DNA of 64,000 nt from assembly GCA_025558075.1 (NCBI GenBank), contig JAHLKF010000016.1, positions 124,001-188,000 on the forward strand. Direction: 5' to 3'. Shown one piece after another: positions 56,091-64,000 of this stretch. Origin of the DNA: Gaertneriomyces semiglobifer (lineage: Eukaryota > Chytridiomycota > Chytridiomycetes > Spizellomycetales > Spizellomycetaceae). A model generated the notes under the pieces. That model did no database searches and had not been told where the DNA came from. It saw nothing but the letters and a program-made list of their open reading frames with translations. The position numbers and the translations under genes are program-made. Position 1 is the stretch's first letter; every line of letters begins with the position of its first letter.

Positions 56091-58365
56091 CTAGAGATCA
56101 GCAACACCTAGATTTCTCAACCTCTTTTCTAGCTCTTCAATCCGCTTCTTTAACGCCTCGTTCTCGGTTTGCGTGGCCTCAATTGATGAGACCACCGTAT
56201 CTCCCGCTTCGGACATCAGCGCTTCTTCGGAAGCGCCATCGGATAATTGATCTGCGTTCATGATAACGTGGTTTGCTAAACCCTGCACCTTCCTCTGCCC
56301 CGTGTCAGCCATCGCGCCTCGAATCCAGCTATTAAGTTGCGCTGCCGAACATCGCTCTTGTGGAGCGTTACGACAGCATTTTCTCACCCAAGACACTTCC
56401 TTGGGGAAGCACTCTTCAACTTTACTGTCTAGTTCGCCAGCACGCAGAGCCTGCAAGGCGTTGGCCCGTTCCATCAATGTACCAAAGGGACACAGAAGTT
56501 CGTAAAGGAGTATTCCTAAAGAGTACATATCCGAGGCAGAAGTGTGAGTTGCGCCGGGATGTACCGATAGCTGTTCAGGAGACGCATAGGTGACAGTGCC
56601 TACGCCAGTCGTACTCGATGGGCGAGCACGGTCTGAAAGGATATTGTCCGGAGCATGATTGGTAGGGGGCTGAAATGTAGTGACGGTTGTTGTAGACGTG
56701 ACTAGCCCAAAATCGCCCACTTTCCAATGACCATTAGTCCACAACACGTTTTTGGGTTTGATGTCGCGGTGCACGCAACCCGTGGAATGGATATACTCCA
56801 ACCCATTTGTCAAGTCTGACATGATCTGATAGACGTCTTGGATGTCAGATGGCTCAAGAGTTCTTCGGTGAACGGCGGCCCGAGCATTACGGTTAAGCAG
56901 CCAATGGTGCAGCGTAGAATCACAAAGTTCCATTTGAATGAAGAGGGTAAGGCTGACAGGTGGCGTGGGTGGGCTTGGAGTGTAAGGAGTGATAGGTCCG
57001 TTACTGACGGTGCGCGAAACACGCGAACGACATGTGCGTCGATCCCGGCGACGAAGCGTTTCTCGTGAAAAGTATGAAGCTTCATCAACCTCTGTGGTCG
57101 CCGCACCTCTCCCCTCACACCTTTTTACGTTGCGTGATTTCATTTCTACATGGCTGACGAACCGAGCCGCTGGGCCCGGAGTCGAAGTTGCTGAGGAAGA
57201 CTCGCTCGCAAACTCTACTGACCTGTGAGAGTCATCGCTTTCAGAACTTGCAAAAATAACCTCTACATCGTTGCTATCATCCTCTGGTGCCCTTAAATCG
57301 CTATCTTCTACTGAATTTTCCTGTGGGAAGGAGTGCAGATCGCTAACTTCGGTTATACGTTCTTCCAAGCCGGTATAACTTCCTTCGAAATAACTATCCC
57401 CATCATGCGCACTTTCTCCAGCTGAATTTGGAATGCCATCTTCCACCCACGCAGAGAAGTATCGCACAACATTTGGATGACTCAACCGAGCATGAACTTT
57501 CACTTCGCGCAAAATTCTCTCCAATGCACCACTTCTCAGGCCTAGTTGCATATTAACGCGCTTGACAGCATAGAACACGCCATCAAGTTTGTTTTGAGCC
57601 TTACACACTCGGCCATAAGCTCCGCGACCCAGAACGCAGACTTCTTGAAATTCGGTGGTGTACCTCGAAAGCTGCTGAAACGACGCAAAGTTGGCCGACG
57701 ACGCGGCAGTTCCCCAGCTGAAGCCGCGAGGAGTGATCGTTCCTGAATGTGTTCCACTGGCAGACCTGCTTTGATTTCCTCCGAGCACCTTGTCGCTCCG
57801 TACAGCTTTCATAGCTCTCGACACCAGTTCCCCGAAAGCGTGTCGATAAGCTCCCCTAACGCCAGCCAATTCATCTAGAAAGTCCTCTTGTTCAATGATC
57901 CCCATACTGTGAAGGTGATTGCAAATCAGGCTGAAAAGCGCCTGATGTCGGTTCGGGTCGGCATCATACATCCGCACGAAATTTTCAAGCAAGGTCACCA
58001 AAAGCAACCGTGACTGGCGTGAGCTATGGTGGGTATGCGTTGGTCCAGGAGTGCTGAAAAAGGCAGGAACCCTTGGGGGCGGCGCCGCCGCGGGCGTATC
58101 GAGTGCAAGGCTTGGTTGTTCGCCTTCTGGTTAACCAAACCGCCGTTAGAGGGACATTTTCGAACTGCAAGGCAAGGCCACCCTACTTACCATTAGAGTC
58201 GTCGACACAATGATATTGCTCTTCACGAACAAGTTCTGCAAATTCCTCTTGATTTTCAAGTCTCGTTCGAGCTCGAAAGGTTGTGGCTGCGTTATTCCTA
58301 GAGTTGGCAAACTTCTGAGAAGCGATGCTTGACGACGATAAGGATGACGACGAAGAGAAGGACAT
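56091..58365 (-). CDS. eIF2alpha kinase, HRI-like (EIF2AK1 family)
   Basis: Two exons, 58365-58191 and 58126-56091, give 736 aa; a 64-nt intron with GTAAGT and AACCAG borders, phase 1. The N-terminus is Ser-rich, then a helical block (LLLVTLLENFVRMYDADPN, ICNHLHSMGI) that matches the HRI N-terminal domain. The kinase domain has LGRGAYGRVCKA, AVKRVN, the catalytic loop HRDIKPKNVLW and DFGLV. An acidic insert of about 130 residues between N-lobe and C-lobe strands (around FEGSYTGLEERITE) is the mark of eIF2alpha kinases. The last 30 residues form a Leu-zipper-like coiled coil. HRI phosphorylates eIF2alpha during heme or oxidative stress; the cue here is unknown. Confidence 0.85.
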
Positions 58366-58751
58366 ATACGGGATGCTGAAATGGCGAAGAACCGTTAAGC
58401 GCGAGCAGATATTTCAGCAAGCAAGACGACGGAAGTGCGGACGGCTAGAATGATAGAACAAAGTTCTGTCTTTGATACATTCAACTCAAAAACAATCCCT
58501 AAATACAACAACCACTCCCCAGCTCACTGATGTCTCCCCTCCGTCGGCACAAGTTAAGCAGGATTGAAACGTTTGGAGCTCTTGTTCGTTGACGTTCGGT
58601 TTTGGACGACGACGTTCCTTGTCATGGGCGCGACGAGAGGTTGCTACGGCAACAGCCCACTTGGATCTTCAGATGAGACCTTCTCAAAGTTGAATTGAGA
58701 CCAACGTCTGCGACTGAAAACGCATTAACACACAGGGATCAGATCGACAAG
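58366..58751. other. Divergent promoter region, HRI-like kinase / SmD1
   Basis: Both starts face away from each other. No recognised elements. Confidence 0.5.
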
Positions 58752-59288
58752 ATGAAGCTCGTAAGGTAGGTAGTTCTGGGGTCCATTGGATGGAGATGAA
58801 TTTTATTGTCCTAGATGATAGCTTTTCGCGAATCGATACATGTTGTCCCCAATCGTAGTACAGTAACTCACCAGCGTATGCCCCACCAGATTTTTGATGA
58901 AATGCAACAACGAGACGGTAACAATCGAGCTCAAGAATGGAACAATTGTTCATGGCACAATTACGGGAGTCGATATGCAGATGAATACGCATCTGAAAAC
59001 GGTCAAAATGACCGTTCGCAACAAAGATCCGGCAAACCTGGAAACATTATCAATTAGAGGGAACAATATCCGTTACTTTATTCTACCGGACTCGCTGCCG
59101 CTGGATACACTCTTGATTGATGATTCCGTGAAGAGCAAAGGAAAGAAGAAGGAGAAGGGTAAGTTATGCAGCAATTCGCGATTCTCGTTGCGCTTCTTCT
59201 GACTACTTTTACAGCACCGGCAGGACGTGGAAGAGGGCGTGGGCGGGGAGGCCGCGGAGGCAGAGGGCGTGGACGCGGAAGAGGTTAA
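58752..59288 (+). CDS. SMD1: Small nuclear ribonucleoprotein SmD1
   Basis: Three exons, 58752-58765 (only 14 nt), 58890-59158 and 59215-59288, give 118 aa (human SmD1 is 119). Exon 1 encodes MKLV and the start of R5; exon 2 gives [20 protein letters not shown], the Sm1 motif, followed by [16 protein letters not shown], then [20 protein letters not shown], the Sm2 motif, and a Lys-rich stretch. Exon 3 is a pure RG tail ([13 protein letters not shown] and so on), which is the target for symmetric arginine dimethylation. SmD1 is part of the heptameric Sm ring on spliceosomal snRNAs. Confidence 0.97.
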
Positions 59289-59532
59289 TCAGAAACGTTA
59301 CACAAGTACCCCACTCGATGAAGAGCAAATGTGTCTGCGGTTTTCGGCGGCATGGGCGGCGAACGTACCTGCTAAAGTGAAAACCTGCGTAGATTTTCTT
59401 ATTATTGTAAATATTGGCTCGCCGCTGAGGGAAGATACGCGAACAATATGAAAACGAATTTGGGCGGACGCATTAATTTGAGGAACGCTTATATTGGAGC
59501 AACCACTTTACTTCCCAGCATGTGTATGCTGA

Positions 59533-61861
59533 CTACTTGCGCCCAAGGAGCCAGAATGTCTTCATTTCGCCTTTGCCTTTGACAGCAATCACACCTCTTT
59601 CCTCAATCACAAACTTGTCGTGAAGCAAGTCTTTGAGATTCTCGGAAATTTGAATCTTCAACTTCTCACCAGTCGAGCACATCCGGCTTGCGGTGTTGAC
59701 GGTATCTCCAAACAGGCAGTAATGCGGCATCTTGGTGCCAATGACACCACCGAGAACGGGTCCGCAGTGCATTCCAAGGCGCAGATTGAACTCACTGGCG
59801 TTCTGGTCTGACATATTGATAGAAGAACACTCTTCAAAAAGTTGCAACGCGCATTCGGCAGCTGCAGCGGCATCGTGGCGGCGTTCATCCTCCGTCTTTT
59901 GAGTCTTGCCGCCCAAACCGCTGCAAACCATGAAGCTGTCCATGACAGTCTCGACCTTGTACAGATCGGGGTGACGAGCAATGACTTCGTCGAATGCAAT
60001 ATACATCCTGTTTAGCAGCGCAACAATCTGACGAGGCTGAGAACGGTTGGCCAAATCCTTGAATCCTTGAATGTCAGTGAAAAACAGAGTGACGGAATCG
60101 AAGGAGGCGGGCTGCGGGTTGCGGCCTTGCTTGAGTTCTTCAGCAATCTCCTTAGGTAACATATTACCCAACAACTGGTTCGATACCACGGTATCCATTT
60201 GTTTATCGAATGAGCTCTGTTGGGCTGAAACTAAATCCTGATTGGCAATGGTCTCCAGGAGCTCTTCCATTTCTTGAGCTTGTTCTGTTTTAACATTACG
60301 ATGTTCATCTTCATGATCTTTGATGAGTTCGCCCATTTTGCGCTTGTGTTCGCGAGCTTTTTGGCTGCGGACTTCCTTATGGTAAATTCGGAGTTCCTCC
60401 ACCATTTTCTTCTGGTGTTGGAAGAGGTTCGTCAAGCGTTCTTGTCCTTTAGTTAATGCCTCAACAAGCTCAGCTTCCGCGTCATTCTTAACGCGGCGCT
60501 TGCGACGCCCGTCAGCTACACCTTCACCAGCGGCTCCGGGTACCGCAGCATCAGCTCCGGCGGCAATATCTTCGGCATCACTGGAAGCGTCATCACCATA
60601 GTCGGATCCCGACGCCGTGGATGTTCCAGTGAAGGATGAACTATCGGCGTAACTTTCAGATGCGTCAATGTCGCTGCCGCCAGCCGTCAACATACTTTCT
60701 CCGCCGATTAGGGCAGCAGTTTCCGCCAAAACAGCCTTCTCACGAAGTTTTGCACTGTGTCGCTGTTGTCGATCCAATTGCTTGCCCTGCCTTTTCTGAG
60801 CTGACTTAAGATGACTCTTAAGAGTCTTTTGTTCTTCCTTCAACTGCAACGCTTTCAATTTCCCTTGCTGTTCAGCAAGTTTTTCCTCCTCGCCTTGCAA
60901 GTGGAGACTGTTGCTTTCCTCAAGTTCCATTTCTTTCAGCCTTTGCTCAGCATGAAGCTCCTCTATTTCAGTGAGGTTGCTAAGTTCCAGCTGCACTACC
61001 TCACTGGCATGGCGAATCTTTAAAAGCTGTATCTCACGGAGCTGCTCAGCCTCTTTCTGCTGCTTCATTGAGAGCTGCTGAGCTTGGACGTGGAACTCCC
61101 GTAGTACACGACGTTTGGAGACTTCATCAAGGCTGCGTATTTGGATGGCCTGCATCATGCGGAAGTTCTGCCAACAAAGCCGTTAACGAAATTACCTCGA
61201 GCCAAACGTATCAACGCTTGCACATACCCTGGCCACTCGCTGTTGCGTAGTCAGCAGCTCCTCTCTCTCCCTGCGTTGCCTCTCCTCCATTTTTTTCACC
61301 CGCACGGTATGCATCTCGCGTCGAAGTTTGACCTTATCCCTGAAGGCAATCTCCCGCTCCCTAGCCTCATCCATCTGCGTTGTACGGGATTTCAAGATAG
61401 CCATCTTATTCACGAGTTGGACCAATTGGATCTTTCTGCCTTCATCCTTGATGAGATCCTCAGCAGCAATTCGCTGGCGCATCTCAGCCAGTCGTTGTTC
61501 CGCGAGCTGGCTATCATAGAGTTGGCGTGCTTCCTTGACGTTTGCCTCAAAAATATTCACTAGAGCGCACATGGTCAGTGATTTGACGGGCACACACAAA
61601 TGCCGGCGTTCACTAACCTTCTTCTTCCTGAAAATGGACAAGTTTCCTTTGGGCTAAGATCTTCTGCTCCTTGACACTACGGTCTCTGGCCAAAGCTTCG
61701 GCTAAGGCTACATTCTTGTCCTTCTCTCCCTCAGTTGTGGCAGCCCAGTTAGGGTCGAGGGGAGAAGCGCCATCTTTGATACTGACAGGATGCTGCTCTT
61801 GAGTGTGCGCTTCATGTGCCACGATCTCTTGAAACGGCACTTGAGTCATTCCGGAAGCCAT
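59533..61861 (-). CDS. Class III nucleotide cyclase with guanylate-cyclase residues and long coiled coil
   Basis: Three exons, 61861-61618, 61559-61228 and 61167-59533, give 736 aa; GTTAGT and GTATGT donors, phases 1 and 0. Residues about 80-350 are charged and predicted coiled coil (runs of K, E, Q, R), followed by an acidic Ser/Gly/Ala-rich linker and another coiled segment. The C-terminal catalytic domain (about 540-735) has FFTDIQGF (first metal Asp), LYKVETVMDSFMV (second metal Asp and the Glu typical of guanine recognition), MPHYCLFGDTVNTASRM (the Cys typical of guanylate cyclases, plus the transition-state Asn and Arg). No membrane helix is visible, so it is probably soluble. Function is inferred as GTP to cGMP conversion. 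Substrate and activator are not proven. Confidence 0.88.
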
Positions 61862-62408
61862 CTTGATCCTCTATACTCGATTTCTGCAATCTTCCAGTGA
61901 TTCCAGATCCGGTCAACCTTGGTCGCCCGAGCAGGAAAGCAGGTAACCCCTGTATTGCATGGGGGATGTCGGAGCTCATCTCTCGTTATATAATGCCCTT
62001 TGAATGGGCCGCCCAGGGAACGTCATTATTGTTGAGATCTTACATTCATGGCAGCCCGTCAACTCGCTGGCTATGGACGCGAGATGAGCTGTCGGATGAA
62101 TAAGTGGAAAGACATTCACAAAATGGCGGGAATCTAGGCAGATCAAGGGCAAAACGTTGCGCTGCTTGTTGGCCCTACCTGAAATGATTGAAACAATTCT
62201 GTGAAAATGTAGCCTTGGCTTCAGTAGCTCATTATGATCGGCGCTGATTTTCATGCTCTTTTCACGCCACAGGCTATACTTTGCGACATATTGTAAGTTG
62301 GAACTGGAGCAAAAGCGACGGTGATGACGAACAGCAAGCACCAACTCATATAGATCAGCACACACGGATATAGCATGTGGATAATTATTTGATACAGCCA
62401 TTTCCAAC
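61862..62408. other. Intergenic region upstream of the cyclase gene
   Basis: Between the cyclase start and the stop of the RS-rich gene (both minus). Short frames only. Confidence 0.5.
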
Positions 62409-64000
62409 TTAAACCCGCTCTCGGTCGTCCCTCTCTCTGTCCTTGTCGTCTCTTTCGCCGTCACGATCCCTCCTTCTGCGATGTCGCCTTTCGCGGTCCT
62501 TGTCTTTCCGTTCCCGCCTTTCCCGCCTTCTCTTGCGTCTGTCTTCATCAACACTCCTGCTCCTGCTTCTGCTGCGACTTGGACTCTTACTGGGTCGTCG
62601 CTTGCGGTGGCTTCGGCTGGATGAGCGCGATTCCTTTTCTCTGTCTCTGTCTCCCTGAGATACTGCTGAGGAAATGGACAGACGCCTAGGAGTTCCGGAC
62701 GGTTCAGGGGATTGCTCTTGCTTCATGCCATCCATCGGCTGTGTTTCATTCTCTTCAAGCTTCGGTTCAGCTTCCAAAGGGTAGTCTTCATCGCGTCTCC
62801 TATCTTCTTGATCTCTCTCACGGTCACCGCGCCTCTCCCGGCTGCTTTTACGACTACGGCGTTCGCTACGATCTTTGTCGCGGCTCCGCGAACCGTCTCG
62901 CCTACTGCCAGAGTAGTCCTTCTCACGGTCCCGGGAGTAATCACGCTCTTTCACATACACACTGGACGAAGCTTCTGGTCGACGTGACTCACGGTCACGT
63001 CCATAATAGTCGCGGTCATAACCGTACTTGCCATATTTCTCATACTTATCAGGCCTGTCGTATTTTTCGTACTCTCGGCCAGGATGGTGTTGGTCGTACG
63101 GCGGATACCCGCCACGGCGAGAATGGTCGTAATATCCACGGTCCTCAGAGTATCCATGATGTCTATCTCTGTGAGAGTAATATCCACTACCAGCATCACT
63201 TGGACGGCGAGCGGAAGCACGACGGTCAGCATGCACGTCCTCCGGTTTAGGAGCTGCATCAACCGGAGTCTCCGAGGTAGCGGCCGCCCCATTGAGGCTC
63301 TCGGGGGCGTTGCTGGCAACTTCGGCTTTCGGGCGGTCTGTCACCGACTCGCGTTCGGCAGCATCCTCATGTACGCTGCTTCTGGCATCGTAATCCCGTG
63401 ATTCATCTCGACGAGAAGCGCTGCTAGAACGTGGTTCTTCGGTATCACGAACACCACTGCGCGGAGGGCCTGGGTAGGGCCTAATAGAAGCGTTGACAAA
63501 AGAAGCTGTACATGGCGTTAATGCGAATGACTTACCTGGCGAAGCCGCGACCACGTGCATAGCCACCATAACCGTCAAACTCCATATCTGGTGATCCATC
63601 GTAGAAGCCACCCGCCCCATAGGGTGGACGGTCATACATTCCGCCAGGCTGGCCGGCGTAACCACCGCGCATGCCCCTACCAAAGCCACCTCTAAAAGCA
63701 GGCCCTTCCGGTGGGAACGCCCCACCCATTAAAGGAGGAGGGAAGAATTCAGGTGCTTCAGGGAAAAAGCCTGGCATGAAGCCGCGCCCATAGCCAGGAT
63801 ATCCACCACGGCCTCTGCTGGCGGCGGCGCCACGAGAAGCAACCGCAGCCCCCGCGGGAGGCACGCCAGGCTGGGCGTGGGGAGGGCCACTGGCCCGCTT
63901 AGCCGCTTCTGCTCGCACTTCTTTTGGATCTTTGGGGACTGTACGGAATGGATTTGTTGTTTGTCCCGGAGGTACCACCTTGACTGTGGCTTTTCGCCCA
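62409..64000 (-). CDS. RS/RD- and Gly-rich nuclear protein, N-terminus beyond window
   Basis: Partial gene; the 5' part lies beyond position 64000. Two exons are visible, 64000-63537 and 63480-62409, joined by a 56-nt intron (GTAAGT...TATTAG, phase 2). The visible protein begins RKATVKVVPPGQTTNPFRTV, passes into a Gly/Pro/Tyr-rich RGG-like region (GYGGYARGRGFAR), then a Tyr/Arg/Asp-rich stretch and a long RS/RE/RD-repeat tail ending ERDDRERV. Such tails occur in pre-mRNA splicing and 3'-end processing proteins and engage other RS proteins. Candidate families (Fip1-like, RBBP6/Mpe1-like and others) cannot be told apart without the N-terminus. Confidence 0.75.

Noticed and set aside
1..64000. 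CRISPR array, tRNA, rRNA or riboswitch
   Set aside because: No spaced direct repeats, no tRNA arm pattern and no rRNA core were seen. The intron-rich genes mark this as eukaryotic, where CRISPR is not expected.
1..64000. Biosynthetic or defence gene cluster
   Set aside because: The genes are unrelated housekeeping and signalling genes on mixed strands, and no set suggests a shared pathway.

Overview
The window looks like nuclear DNA from a zoosporic (flagellated) fungus, most likely a chytrid or a close relative. The gene families are fungal: Sfp1-like and Nrg1-like zinc-finger factors, the SAGA subunit Hfi1/Ada1, a Dnf-type flippase, a Gγ subunit with a CaaX end, and a hybrid histidine kinase. 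Mixed with them are genes tied to cilia or to cyclic-GMP signalling: an alpha-tubulin N-acetyltransferase and a class III cyclase with guanylate-type specificity residues. Introns are short (about 55-230 nt) with GT-AG borders and one GC-AG case. Exon joins were made by hand from splice signals, phase and family conservation, so each join is an inference. Lineage is also inferred; no search was run.

Layout, left to right. 0-8 kb: a poorly resolved left end, an Sfp1-like zinc-finger factor (-) and a PPR-like protein (+). 8.6-18.6 kb: a membrane-anchored sorting nexin (PXA-C2-RGS-PX-Nexin_C, -), HFI1/ADA1 (+), a hybrid histidine kinase (-) and a two-exon G-protein gamma subunit (-). 19-31 kb: a SAP-domain protein (-), an RNF121-type RING membrane protein (+), a small membrane protein (+), a seven-exon P4-ATPase (-) and a LigB-type dioxygenase (+). 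31-45 kb: an Nrg1-like zinc-finger factor (-), 2.4 kb with no recognised gene, a TPR protein (+), SPT16 (-), an RGS protein (+) and alpha-tubulin acetyltransferase (+). 45-64 kb: SMC1 (-), a tandem-GNAT protein (-), a frameshifted fatty-acid transport/acyl-CoA synthetase pseudogene (+), a BED-finger/hAT-derived protein (-), GOT1 (+), an HRI-like eIF2alpha kinase (-), SmD1 (+), a guanylate cyclase (-) and a 5'-truncated RS/RD-rich protein (-).

Most genes are housekeeping and sit as divergent or convergent neighbours; there is no operon-like or metabolic cluster. Shared themes are signalling (Gγ, RGS, histidine kinase, guanylate cyclase, HRI kinase), chromatin and transcription (SPT16, HFI1, SMC1, two zinc-finger factors), and membrane traffic (flippase, GOT1, sorting nexin, RNF121). 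I found no strong case for a new multi-gene system. The most useful observations are the hidden Gγ gene, the C2 insertion in the sorting nexin, the guanylate-type cyclase beside a cilium-marker gene, the decayed FATP gene, the truncated hAT-derived protein, and several introns that read through in frame and would mislead ORF-based annotation.
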